Shown here piece after piece: positions 36,706 to 47,728 of a stretch of DNA of 64,000 nt. Source of the stretch: Caulobacter zeae (GTDB taxonomy: Bacteria > Pseudomonadota > Alphaproteobacteria > Caulobacterales > Caulobacteraceae). How positions within the stretch are numbered: position 1 is the stretch's first letter; each line of letters opens with the position of its first letter. The DNA lies in the NCBI RefSeq assembly GCF_002858925.1, contig NZ_PJRS01000020.1, forward strand, positions 60,690-124,689. The letters run 5' to 3'. Under the pieces are notes generated by a model. The model saw nothing but the letters and a program-made list of their open reading frames with translations. It was not told the origin of the DNA and made no database searches. The translations under genes and the position numbers were made by a program.

Positions 36706-37797
36706 GTGAAGGAACTCGAGGCGATCAGCGGCGGTGCGCTGGGCGGATGGTTGGCGCGGTTCAAGTCGGATGGCCGCTCGAGCCACCCCGCGCCGCCGCC
36801 AGGGACCAAGTGCGACAACTGCGAGACCGAACTGGTCGGGCACTTCTGCCACGCCTGCGGCCAGGAAGCCTCCGACCACCACAAGTCGATCCTGCACGTC
36901 ACCTGGGAAGCCATCGAGGGGATGTTCCACTTCGACGGCCGCCTGTGGCGCACCCTGCCGTGGCTGTTCGCCCGACCCGGCACGCTGAGCCGCGAATATC
37001 TCGACGGCAAGCGCGCGCGGCACGTGCCGCCGTTCCGCCTGTTCCTGGTCTCGCTGCTGCTGTTCATCCTGTCGGCCGAGGTTGTGATCCACAAGGCCAT
37101 GCACGACGCCCAGCACAAGGGCGACCACGCGGCGCAGGGGCAGCACGGCGACGCCAAGGCCGCTCCGCACGGTCCGGCCAAGGCCGACGAGCACGGCAAA
37201 CCCGTCCCGCCCAGCATCAATGGCAGTGTCAGGGCCATCCCCGGCGAGGTGACCAACGATATCCAGCAGTCGATGAAGGAGGGCGGCCTGCTCTCCGACG
37301 GGGTCGACGCGAACGGCAAGCGCACCTTCATCGACGTGGGCGAGGTCGAGCCGACCGAGCGGGCCAAGCTGGAGTGGTTCAACACCCAGCTCAACAAGGT
37401 CGTGGCCACGCCCGGCTATTTCGTCGCCGTGGTGTTCGGCTGGGGCCACCGGCTGGCGGTGTTCCTGCTGCCGATCCTCGCCCTCAGCCTGGGCGCCTGC
37501 TACTTCTATCGCCGCAAGTTCTACATGTACGACCACCTGATCGTGTCGATGAACTACCTGTCGTTCATCTTCCTGCTGTGGGCGGCGGTGATGATCCTGC
37601 CGGCCCCGGCGCGCGACATCGGCGTGCTCGTGGCGCTGCTGTGGGCGCCGGTGAACCTGTTCATGACCCTGCGCGGGGTCTACGGCTCCAACGTCTTCGG
37701 CGCCCTGCTCAAGACCGCCATCGTCTGGTTCTCGGCCCAGCTGGCCTTCGTGTTCCTGCTGGCGGGCCTGCTGTGGCTGGGGCTGTCGCAGATCTGA
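36706..37797 (+). CDS. DUF3667-family membrane protein with zinc ribbon
   Basis: 363 residues from a GTG at 36706; a TTG at 36583 would add 41 unlikely basic residues. An N-terminal zinc ribbon (CDNCETELVGHFCHACGQ, two CxxC pairs) is followed by a DUF3667-like segment (RPGTLSREYLDGKRARHVPP) and about five transmembrane helices (near 120-140, 240-270, 285-305, 310-330, 340-362). A His/Lys-rich loop sits between TM1 and TM2. The family function is unknown. Confidence 0.8.
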   Translation: MKELEAISGGALGGWLARFKSDGRSSHPAPPPGTKCDNCETELVGHFCHACGQEASDHHKSILHVTWEAIEGMFHFDGRLWRTLPWLFARPGTLSREYLDGKRARHVPPFRLFLVSLLLFILSAEVVIHKAMHDAQHKGDHAAQGQHGDAKAAPHGPAKADEHGKPVPPSINGSVRAIPGEVTNDIQQSMKEGGLLSDGVDANGKRTFIDVGEVEPTERAKLEWFNTQLNKVVATPGYFVAVVFGWGHRLAVFLLPILALSLGACYFYRRKFYMYDHLIVSMNYLSFIFLLWAAVMILPAPARDIGVLVALLWAPVNLFMTLRGVYGSNVFGALLKTAIVWFSAQLAFVFLLAGLLWLGLSQI

Positions 37798-37820
37798 CGG
37801 CGGTCTGCCGATTTATTGTT

Positions 37821-37851
37821 CGCGGACGGACTTTATCCCCGGCCGTCCGCG
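37821..37851 (+). terminator. Hairpin after the DUF3667 gene
   Basis: CGCGGACGG (37821-37829) pairs with CCGTCCGCG (37843-37851) 24 bp after the stop. No U-tract follows, so confidence is moderate. Confidence 0.45.
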
Positions 37852-37952
37852 AGGGGTGTCATGACAGCTTTGCAAGCTCCTGATATCCGAACGGCGTGTT
37901 GCGGAAATAATCAATAGCCGCAGCCGCTTATACGTAAAAAGGGGATTACTTC

Positions 37953-40259
37953 TTGTCCAAGACCACCTTCGGCCGGTCGGCGCTGATGCTGACCAGCGCG
38001 CTCGGCGCGCTCGCGTTCGGCGCCGCCGCCAACGCCCAGGAAGCCGCCGACTCCACCAGCCTCGAAGAGATCATCGTCACCGCCGAGCGCCGCTCGGTGA
38101 ACCTGCAGGACACGCCGGTGTCGGTCGGCGTGGTCGCGGGTGACCAGCTGCGCGCCATCCAGGGCGGCGGCGACGACATCATCTCGCTGTCGGGCAAGGT
38201 GCCGAGCTTCTACGCCGAGACCACCACGGGCCGCATCTTCCCGCGCTTCTACATCCGCGGCCTGGGCAACATCGACTTCTACCTCGGCGCCTCCCAGCCG
38301 GTGTCGATCATCCAGGACGACGTCGTCCTCGAGCACGTGGTGCTGAAGTCGAACCCGGTGTTCGACGTCCAGCAGGTTGAAGTGCTGCGCGGCCCGCAGG
38401 GCTCGCTGTTCGGCCGCAACACCACCGCCGGCATCGTCAAGTTCGACACCATCCGCCCGTCGGAAACCTTCCAGGGCCGCGCCAGCGCCTCGTACGGCAC
38501 CTACGGCACGACCACCTTCGACGGCGGCATCGGCGGCCCGATCGCCGGCGACAAGCTGATGTTCCGTGTCTCGGCCCTGTACCAGCACCGCGACGACTGG
38601 GTGGACAACACCTTCGCCGGCACGAGCCTCGACGGCACCGTCACTCCGCGCAAGAACGCCATGGGCGGCTTCGACGAGAAGGATGCGCGCCTGCAGATCC
38701 TGGCCAAGCCGACCGAGCAGCTGACGGTCCTGGCCTCGGCCCATGTGCGCAACTACGAGGGGACTTCGACGCTCTTCCTGCGCAACGCCATCAAGAAGGG
38801 CTCGAACGTCGTCAACGCCCCGCGCGACAGCGTCGCCTACGACGAAGCGCACGACAATCCGCAGGCCTATGACACAAAGGGCGCCTCGCTGAACGTCGCC
38901 TACGACTTCGGCGGCATGACCCTGACCTCGATCAGCGCCTACGAGACCACCAGCGGCTACAGCCGCGGCGACACCGACGGCGGCGCCGGCGCCAACTTCC
39001 CGGTCGGCGGCGTGGCCAACGGCTTTGGCCAGTCGATGGGCCAGATCCGCGACCTTGACCAGCTGACCCAGGAAATCCGCCTGGCCAGCAACGGCGAGGA
39101 CCGCCTGAAGTGGCAGGTCGGCGCGCTGTATTTCGACTCGCGCGACACCACCGATTTCTACCAGCGCGGCTACTTCCTCAACACCGGCGTGGCGGCCCGT
39201 AACCCCAACAACTGGGTGCGCCTGAACAACCTCAACACCTCGTGGGCCCTGTTCGGCCAGGTCAGCTACAAGGTGACCGACGCCCTGACCATCACGGCCG
39301 GCGCGCGCGACACCTACGATGCCAAGAAGACCCGCCTGGCCAAGACCTCGCTGACCGCCGCCGGCGCCGACACCTATGCCGGCCGTCGCTTCGTGCGCCT
39401 GTCGGACGAGCAGCCCAGCTGGGACCTGAGCGCCCTCTACGAAGTGAACCCCGACCTCAGCGTCTATGCGCGCGTGGCCAAGGGCTTCCGCGGCCCGACC
39501 ATCCAGGGCCGTTCGGCGGTGTTCAACTCCGACTTCACCACGGCCGACTCCGAGACGATCCTGTCGTGGGAAGCCGGCTTCAAGAGCGTCCTGCTCGACA
39601 ACAGCCTGCGCCTGAACGCCTCGGCCTTCACCTACAAGGTCAGCGACATCCAGCTGAACGGCAACGACGCCAATGGCAACGGCGTGCTGTTCAACGCCGA
39701 TGAGGCCAAGGCCTACGGCATGGAAGCCGACGCCGAGTGGCGCCCGATCGCCAACCTGACCCTGACGGCGGGCCTCAGCCTGCTGCACAGCGAGATCAAC
39801 GACAAGCGGGTCTACGCCCAGGTCTGCGCGCTCAACAGCGTCGTGGTTTGCACGGTCAAGACGCCGACGATCGCGATCCCGGGGGCCTTCGGCACCAACT
39901 ACTTCACCCAGATCGACGGCCAGCCGCTGCCCAACGCGCCCGAGTACAACCTCAGCTTCACGGCGCGCTACGAGCTGCCGGTGGGCGCCGACGGCAAGCT
40001 GTTCGCCGCCACTGACTGGAACAAGCAGGGCTATACGAACTTCGTGCTGTACGACACGGCCGAGTTCTACTCGAAGGGCAACTTCGAAGGCGGGCTCAAG
40101 CTCGGCTACGAAGGCGGAAACGGCGCCTACGAGGTCGCCCTGTTCGGCCGCAACATCACCAACGAGAAGAACCTCAAGGGCGTGATCGAGAACTACATGG
40201 CGGCCGTCTACAACGAGCCGCGCATCGTCGGGATCTCGCTCAGCGCCAAGCTGCGTTGA
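37953..40259 (+). CDS. TonB-dependent receptor
   Basis: 768 residues from a TTG at 37953 preceded by AAAAAGGGGA; this start fits a signal peptide ending AANAQ exactly, and no ATG is available. The TonB box is LEEIIVTAERR, the plug runs to about residue 165 (VEVLRGPQGSLFGRNTTAGIV is the classic plug motif), and the barrel occupies the rest. The plug and barrel motifs are nearer to the FecA/CirA-like Proteobacterial subgroup than to the first receptor. It ends in SAKLR rather than Phe. It heads the second carbohydrate cluster but is convergent with its SDR gene, so linkage to sugar uptake is inferred from position only; siderophore uptake is an alternative. Confidence 0.88.
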   Translation: MSKTTFGRSALMLTSALGALAFGAAANAQEAADSTSLEEIIVTAERRSVNLQDTPVSVGVVAGDQLRAIQGGGDDIISLSGKVPSFYAETTTGRIFPRFYIRGLGNIDFYLGASQPVSIIQDDVVLEHVVLKSNPVFDVQQVEVLRGPQGSLFGRNTTAGIVKFDTIRPSETFQGRASASYGTYGTTTFDGGIGGPIAGDKLMFRVSALYQHRDDWVDNTFAGTSLDGTVTPRKNAMGGFDEKDARLQILAKPTEQLTVLASAHVRNYEGTSTLFLRNAIKKGSNVVNAPRDSVAYDEAHDNPQAYDTKGASLNVAYDFGGMTLTSISAYETTSGYSRGDTDGGAGANFPVGGVANGFGQSMGQIRDLDQLTQEIRLASNGEDRLKWQVGALYFDSRDTTDFYQRGYFLNTGVAARNPNNWVRLNNLNTSWALFGQVSYKVTDALTITAGARDTYDAKKTRLAKTSLTAAGADTYAGRRFVRLSDEQPSWDLSALYEVNPDLSVYARVAKGFRGPTIQGRSAVFNSDFTTADSETILSWEAGFKSVLLDNSLRLNASAFTYKVSDIQLNGNDANGNGVLFNADEAKAYGMEADAEWRPIANLTLTAGLSLLHSEINDKRVYAQVCALNSVVVCTVKTPTIAIPGAFGTNYFTQIDGQPLPNAPEYNLSFTARYELPVGADGKLFAATDWNKQGYTNFVLYDTAEFYSKGNFEGGLKLGYEGGNGAYEVALFGRNITNEKNLKGVIENYMAAVYNEPRIVGISLSAKLR

Positions 40260-40281
40260 TCCTGAGCTGACGGACTAGAAG

Positions 40282-40320
40282 AGCGCCCTCCGAGCTTCGG
40301 TTCGGGGGGCGTTTTTCGTT
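40282..40320 (+). terminator. Intrinsic terminator of the TonB receptor gene
   Basis: CGCCCTCCGA pairs with TCGGGGGGCG around a TTCG-containing loop, followed directly by TTTTTCGTT. It lies 23 bp after the stop. Confidence 0.8.
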
Positions 40321-40325
40321 TCTGG

Positions 40326-40455
40326 ATCCTCCCCCTCCGGGGGAGGCGGCCCGTAGGGCCGGAGGGGGGAAGTTCTCAGCTTCCGGGGCGTTGGCCGCCT
40401 CATCAGCCACTCCCCCCTCAGTCGCTCCGCGACAGCTCCCCCACAGGGGGAGCAT
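40326..40455. repeat. Composite CTCCCCC/GGGGGAG repeat
   Basis: Two hairpin-rich blocks: 40326-40362 (TCCTCCCCCTCCGGGGGAGG then GGCCCGTAGGGCC) and 40411-40455 (CAGTCGCTCCGCGACAG then CTCCCCCACAGGGGGAG). Both blocks recur in swapped order at the window's right end (63904-64000). It lies between convergent genes. Confidence 0.7.
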
Positions 40456-40459
40456 CTCT

Positions 40460-41215
40460 CTACAGCGACTGCCCGTCGTCCACCGTGAACACCGATCCCG
40501 TCACCGCCCGCGAGGCGTCCGAGGCCAGGTACAGCGCCGTGGCTTCCAGGTCGCTGGTGTCCATCAGCCGCTTGCGCGGAAAGCCGGCCACCAGCTTCTG
40601 CCCGCCCTCGCTGTCGAACCAGGCGTCGTTGAGTTCGGTGCGGATGTAGCCGGGGCAGAGAATGTTGACGTTGATGCCCTTGCTGGCCCACTCGCGGGCC
40701 AGGCTCTTGCCCATGTGGGCCGTGGCGGCCTTGGACGCGCAATAGGCGGTGATGCCCGGCAGAACCTTGTGGGCGCCGATCGAGGCCACCAGAACGATCC
40801 GGCCGCGCGCCTCGACGCCGGCCTTGATCATCCGCCGCGCGCCCTCGCGGGCGGTCAGGAACACGCCCCGGGTGTTGACCCCCAGGATCTTGTCGAAGTC
40901 CTCGATGGCGATATCCAGCGCCGAGGCGCGGACATTGATCCCGGCATTGGCGATCACCGAGTTCGGCGCGCCCCAGGAGGCCTCGACCGCGTCATAGGCG
41001 GCGATCACCGAGGTCTCGTCCTCGACGTCCATCGACACCGCCAGGGCCATTCCGCCGATCGCCTCGATCTCGCCGACCAGGGTCGCCAGTCGGTCGGCCC
41101 GTCGCGCCGCCACCGCCACCCGCGCGCCGGCCTTGGCGGCGGCCAGGGCCAGGTTCGCGCCGATGCCCGACGAGGCGCCGGTGATCAGGACGGTGCGGCC
41201 GGAAAGATCGGTCAT
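40460..41215 (-). CDS. SDR family NAD(P)-dependent oxidoreductase
   Basis: 251 residues of the classical short-chain dehydrogenase type: cofactor motif TGASSGIG, NAG (SVIANAGINV), catalytic Ser in VASIG and Tyr/Lys in YCASKAA, then PGYIRTEL. Soluble and cytoplasmic. It lies 49 bp after the GH29 fucosidase gene on the same strand, last of GH97-GH29-SDR. A sugar dehydrogenase (for example for L-fucose, some of which are SDRs) would fit the context, but classical SDRs cannot be assigned a substrate from motifs; gluconate 5-dehydrogenase-like is another option. Confidence 0.85.
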   Translation of the reverse strand: MTDLSGRTVLITGASSGIGANLALAAAKAGARVAVAARRADRLATLVGEIEAIGGMALAVSMDVEDETSVIAAYDAVEASWGAPNSVIANAGINVRASALDIAIEDFDKILGVNTRGVFLTAREGARRMIKAGVEARGRIVLVASIGAHKVLPGITAYCASKAATAHMGKSLAREWASKGINVNILCPGYIRTELNDAWFDSEGGQKLVAGFPRKRLMDTSDLEATALYLASDASRAVTGSVFTVDDGQSL

Positions 41216-41264
41216 GGCGTATGCTCCCTCGGTTCTCGAGGGAGCATACGGGCGTTTGAAAGGC

Positions 41265-42878
41265 TTAGGCCAGCCCCGGACCTTCGATCTTCAAAACCGG
41301 GGTGAAGGCCGGCCGCCGCTCGGGCAGCGTCACCTTCAGGCCCTCGCCGTCGCGGGTGAAGGGCAGGGGATCGCCGCCAAGCAAGCTGACGCGCCGCACC
41401 TCGCCGGTCGCATGCGGCGCGCCCAACGCCAGGCTCTCGATCGCCATCTCGCGGCCGGGCTCGACCAGCGGCAGGGCATAGAGCGCGCCGGCCTTGGTGG
41501 TGAAGCGGATGTCGCGGGCCTCGAACGGCTTGGCGTCGCCCTCGTTCTGCATGCCTTCCACGAGGCGCGTCGGGCCCTCGCCGTAGATCTTCCATGGGCG
41601 GGTCGAGTAGATCGCCTCGCCGTTGACGGCGATCCAGCCGGCCATGTCGGCCAGCACCTTGGCTTCCTTGTCGTCGATCGAGCCGTCGCCGCGCTGGGGG
41701 ATCGACAGCATCAGCGTGCCGTTCTTGCTGACCACGTCGGTCAGGCGCTGGATCACGTCCCTGGCGGTCTTGTAGCCGTCGCGCTCATAGAGGCCGCGGT
41801 CGTAGTGCCAGTTGCCGATGCAGGTATCGGTCTGCCAGGGCTCGTCGCGCAGGCGGTCGGAGAAGCCGCGCTCCACGTCTTCCACGATCGCCTTGCGCTG
41901 GAAGGGCGTCAGCTTCTTGCCGGTCACCACAACGTCGGTCCTGCCGAACTGGCGCATGGCTTTGTTGTAGAAGTGCGCGGTGGCCTCCAGCCCCGCCTGG
42001 CCCAGCGGCAGGGCGTAGTTGTCGAAATAGACCATGTCGGGCTTGTAGCGGTCGACGAGGTCGTTCTGGCGCAGCAGCCAGTTGCGCACGAAGGCGGGAT
42101 TGTTCGGCGGCGGGGTCTCCAGCCACTCGCCGTCGTGCTTGTCGTGCCAGGCGTTGGCCTGCGCGATCGAATTGATCCCGTCGGGGATCACCATGTTGGG
42201 GCCGGTATAGAGGTCCTGCGGATCCAGGCCCTGCCACCACTTGCCCTTGCCGTCGGCCTTCCTCAGGCGGAAGGCGTCGTAGCGCTGGCCCTTCAGCGGG
42301 CCTTCGGCGTCGTAGCCGTAGGCGGTCTGCCACCAGTGCCAGGCGTGGGCGGCGTGGTTGGAGACGGCGAACTTCAGGCCGTGGCGGCGGGCGACCTTCT
42401 CCCACGTTCCGACGATGTCGCGCCTGGGCCCCACGCGCGTCGAGTTCCAGGCGTGATGGCGGCTGTCGAACAGGTCGAGATTGTCGTGGTGGTTGGCCAT
42501 CGACATGAAGAACTTCGCGCCGGCGGCGACGTAGGTCTTCATCAGGCCTTCGGGATCCCAGGCGTCGGCCTTCCAGCGCGGGATGAACTCCATGAAGCCG
42601 AACTGCGTCGGATGCCCGTAGGTCTTCACGTGGTGTTCGTAGAAGGGGTTGCCCTGCTGGTACATCTGCCGGCCGTACCAGTCGCCGTACTCGGGCACGC
42701 ACTGCGGCCCCCAGTGCGACCAGATGCCAAGCTTGGCGTCGCGGAACCAGTCGGGCGTCCTGTAGCCGGCCGCCAGCGACTCCCAGCTGGCCTTGAACGG
42801 CCCGCGAGGTGCGGCCAGGGCGGGCGAGGCGGCGAGGCCGGCGGTCGCGCCCAGAAGCGCGCGGCGGGTGAAGGGCAT
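41265..42878 (-). CDS. GH29 alpha-L-fucosidase
   Basis: 537 residues from the ATG at 42878. The frame runs to 42926 only through a REPIN-like repeat. The N terminus (PFTRRALLGATAGLAASPALA) contains a twin Arg before a hydrophobic stretch, so Tat export is possible. GH29 signatures: WFRDAKLGIWSHWGPQ, YFMSMANHHDN-like block (FFMSMANHHDNLDLF) and the probable nucleophile Asp286 in DMVYFDNYALP; VSKNGTLMLSIPQRGDG is the typical late motif. It removes alpha-L-fucose from oligosaccharides, fitting fucosylated xyloglucan. Confidence 0.88.
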   Translation of the reverse strand: MPFTRRALLGATAGLAASPALAAPRGPFKASWESLAAGYRTPDWFRDAKLGIWSHWGPQCVPEYGDWYGRQMYQQGNPFYEHHVKTYGHPTQFGFMEFIPRWKADAWDPEGLMKTYVAAGAKFFMSMANHHDNLDLFDSRHHAWNSTRVGPRRDIVGTWEKVARRHGLKFAVSNHAAHAWHWWQTAYGYDAEGPLKGQRYDAFRLRKADGKGKWWQGLDPQDLYTGPNMVIPDGINSIAQANAWHDKHDGEWLETPPPNNPAFVRNWLLRQNDLVDRYKPDMVYFDNYALPLGQAGLEATAHFYNKAMRQFGRTDVVVTGKKLTPFQRKAIVEDVERGFSDRLRDEPWQTDTCIGNWHYDRGLYERDGYKTARDVIQRLTDVVSKNGTLMLSIPQRGDGSIDDKEAKVLADMAGWIAVNGEAIYSTRPWKIYGEGPTRLVEGMQNEGDAKPFEARDIRFTTKAGALYALPLVEPGREMAIESLALGAPHATGEVRRVSLLGGDPLPFTRDGEGLKVTLPERRPAFTPVLKIEGPGLA

Positions 42879-42910
42879 GGTCGGTCTCGTCAGTCTGGCG
42901 GTGGTGTCGC

Positions 42911-42997
42911 CCTCGTCCTTCGACAAGCTCAGGATGAGGGCTATTGCAAAGGCGGGTCAGTAAGAAGACCTCACCCTGAGCTTGTCGAAGGGCGGGG
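42911..42997. repeat. REPIN-like inverted doublet, copy 2
   Basis: Units at 42911-42939 (core CCTTCGACAAGCTCAGG) and 42969-42997 (core CCTGAGCTTGTCGAAGG) in inverted orientation across 29 bp, between GH97 and GH29. It may form a processing or attenuating hairpin in their transcript. Confidence 0.75.
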
Positions 42998-43017
42998 TCT
43001 TCGGTCCAAGGGAAGCG

Positions 43018-44985
43018 CTAGCGGACCGGCGTCAGGCGCGCGGCCGCGCCGCCGCTGGCGGCGAGTTTCAGGGTCAGGGTCGAGGTGGCGGAAACTTCAG
43101 GGTTCGAAACCTCGATACCGGTCGGGGTCGCGCCGTCCTGGCGGACGTCGGCCTTCCACGCGCCCTTGCCCAGGAAGCCGAGCGGGACCTTCACCGTCCG
43201 AGCGGTCTCGTTGTTCAGCGCGCCGATCCACCATTCGTCGCCCTTGCGGCGGGCCACGACGATCGACTGGCTGATCTCGCCGGTCACGAAGCGCACCTCG
43301 TCCCAGGTGGTCGGCACGGCGGCGGCGAAGTCCAGGCCCTGGGGGCTTTCGGCATAGGTGTCGGGGCTGTCGGCGACGATGGTGAAGGGGCTGTCGTAGA
43401 CGACGAACATCGCGAGCGCCTGGCCGCGCGTGGTCTGCACGAAGGGCAGCTTGTCGCGCGGCTCGAACTTGTCGGGCGCCACGTTGCGGAAGCCGCCGGG
43501 GGTGTAGTCCATCGGTCCCAGCAGCATGCGGGTATAGGCGAGGTTGACGTTGTGGGTCGCGGTGATCCGCGCGCTCCACTTGTTGTATTCGGCCCCCAGC
43601 ACGCCTTCCTGCGTCAGGTAGTGCGGATAGGTCCGGATCAGGCCCGTCGGGTGATAGGCGCCGTGCAGGTCGACCATCAGGTGGTGCTGGGCCGCCTTCT
43701 TCAGCAGGCGGTGGTAGAAATCCACCATCGCTTGATCGTCACGGTCCATGAAGTCGACCTTGATGCCCTTGATCCCCCACTGCTCGTAGAGGGCCAGGGC
43801 CTCGTCCATCTGGGCGTCCAGCGCCTTCCAGTTCAGCCACAGCCAGACGCCGACCTTCCTGTCGGCGCCGTAGGAAATCAGGCCCGGCAGGTCGAGTTCG
43901 GGCTTGGGGCGGGTGACGTCGACGCCCGGCCGCACCACCGAGGCGCCGCCGGCCCCGACGTTCCAGCCTTCGTCGATCAGCATGTATTCCAGGCCGTTGG
44001 CGGCGGCGAAGTCGATATAGGCCTTGATGGTCTGCGGGTTCATGCCCGCGTCGGGCACGGCCTTCAGCGCCGGGCCGTTCCACCAGTCCCAGGCGGCCTT
44101 GCCCGGCTTGATCCAGCTGGTGTCCTCGACCACCGACGGCGCGCTCAGCGTGGTCAAAAGGGTGTTCTCGACCAGCTGCCCGGCCTTGGGTGCGATCATG
44201 ATCACCCGCCACGGCGAGACGACGTCGGCGCCCAGGCGGGTCTTCACCGCCGTGCCCGAACCGTCGAGGCGCGGCGAAAGCTTTACCGACAGGCCCAGGC
44301 GTCCGTCGCCCCTGCCGGTCAGGTACATGCCGGCCCAGTCCTTCAGGTCGGCCTCGGCCAGCGCGAAGGCGGCGTTGTCGCCCTGGCAGACCAGCGGGGC
44401 GTCATAGAGGTTATGCTCGCGGAATTTCGAAGCCTGGACGGCGTCGAACTCGCCCTCGTGGCTGGTGCCGAACTTGCCGAGGTTCAGGCCCCAGCAGCCG
44501 TAGTCCCTGGGGAACGAGAACCCGGTCACCTCGTCGTTGACGTTGGTGGCTGCCGTCGCCTCCTGCTGGGGCAGCACATAGCGGAAGGCCACGCCCTGGT
44601 CGTAGGCGCGGAAGACTACCCGCAAGCGTCGGCCGCTCTCTTCCTGGAAGTCGACGGCCAGTTCGTTGCGCTTCTGGGCCACGTGGCTGACCTTGGCGGC
44701 CGGCAGGTCGTAGACGTCCTCGCCGCTCGGCGTTTCGGCGCCGACAATCTTCACGCCGTAGGAAAAACGGCCGCCCTTGGAGAGCTCCAGCCCCAGGCCC
44801 GAGGGGGAGATCAGGCTCTTGCCCCGGTAGGCGACGGCGTAGCGCGCCTGTCCCGACTCGTCGGAGACTTGGATCGAGATCGCGCCGTCGGGGGAGGAAA
44901 GGGTGCGGGTTTCGGCGGAGGCTTTTGCGCTATACAGCGCTGTCAATGCGGCTCCAGCCAGCAAGGCGCTCCGAATGACCCCCAT
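43018..44985 (-). CDS. GH97 glycoside hydrolase, retaining (alpha-galactosidase-like) type
   Basis: 655 residues with a signal peptide (1-24, ending SAKASA). The N-terminal beta-sandwich, the (beta/alpha)8 barrel and the C-terminal domain all match GH97. The segment KVDFMDRDDQ carries Asp411, which aligns by position with the nucleophile of the retaining Bacteroides alpha-galactosidase (Asp415); inverting SusB-type enzymes lack it. Glu460 in TQEGVLG is the probable acid/base. So retaining alpha-galactosidase, or another retaining alpha-glycosidase, is more likely than alpha-glucosidase. Divergent from GH3. Confidence 0.85.
   Translation of the reverse strand: MGVIRSALLAGAALTALYSAKASAETRTLSSPDGAISIQVSDESGQARYAVAYRGKSLISPSGLGLELSKGGRFSYGVKIVGAETPSGEDVYDLPAAKVSHVAQKRNELAVDFQEESGRRLRVVFRAYDQGVAFRYVLPQQEATAATNVNDEVTGFSFPRDYGCWGLNLGKFGTSHEGEFDAVQASKFREHNLYDAPLVCQGDNAAFALAEADLKDWAGMYLTGRGDGRLGLSVKLSPRLDGSGTAVKTRLGADVVSPWRVIMIAPKAGQLVENTLLTTLSAPSVVEDTSWIKPGKAAWDWWNGPALKAVPDAGMNPQTIKAYIDFAAANGLEYMLIDEGWNVGAGGASVVRPGVDVTRPKPELDLPGLISYGADRKVGVWLWLNWKALDAQMDEALALYEQWGIKGIKVDFMDRDDQAMVDFYHRLLKKAAQHHLMVDLHGAYHPTGLIRTYPHYLTQEGVLGAEYNKWSARITATHNVNLAYTRMLLGPMDYTPGGFRNVAPDKFEPRDKLPFVQTTRGQALAMFVVYDSPFTIVADSPDTYAESPQGLDFAAAVPTTWDEVRFVTGEISQSIVVARRKGDEWWIGALNNETARTVKVPLGFLGKGAWKADVRQDGATPTGIEVSNPEVSATSTLTLKLAASGGAAARLTPVR
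44931..44945. promoter_or_regulatory. Operator-like palindrome inside the start of GH97
   Basis: The 10-bp palindrome ACAGCGCTGT, read TGACAGCGCTGTATA on the minus strand, lies in codons about 14-18 of GH97. It shares the ACAGCGCT core with the site at 10188-10201. It could be an intragenic repressor site or a chance coding match. Confidence 0.25.
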
Positions 44986-45061
44986 GCAACGTCTCCCTAA
45001 AATTCGTTGTCTCAGTGTTTGTCGTATTAATTAGACCGTGTATGCATCGGCGTCGAGCTTT

Positions 45062-45075
45062 CGATACCGGTAACA
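45062..45075. promoter_or_regulatory. LacI-type operator-like site between GH97 and GH3
   Basis: CGATACCGGTAACA (reverse TGTTACCGGTATCG) has the TACCGGTA core common in LacI-family operators and lies in the 136-bp gap between divergent GH97 and GH3. Central bases differ from the AGCGCT sites of the first cluster, so a different family member may bind. Confidence 0.5.
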
Positions 45076-45121
45076 TCCAGGCGGCTTCCAGACCGCCCTA
45101 AGCAAGGAAGAGCGGGGGAGC

Positions 45122-47578
<2,457 letters not shown>

Positions 47579-47606
47579 TCGGTCCCTCCATCTGAAGCGG
47601 TATGAC

Positions 47607-47690
47607 CCTCGTCCTTCGACAAGCTCAGGATGAGGGTCATGTCAGCCGCGGCGCTAGATATCCTCATCCTGAGCTCGTCGAAGGACGAGG
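47607..47690. repeat. REPIN-like inverted doublet, copy 3
   Basis: Units at 47607-47635 (core CCTTCGACAAGCTCAGG) and 47662-47690 (core CCTGAGCTCGTCGAAGG) across 26 bp, between GH3 and the acetylesterase. The reading frame of the next gene is open through it, but the gene starts at 47729. Confidence 0.75.
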
Positions 47691-47728
47691 ATATCGGCTC
47701 CTCCCGAGCGCTTATCAGGAGACATAAT

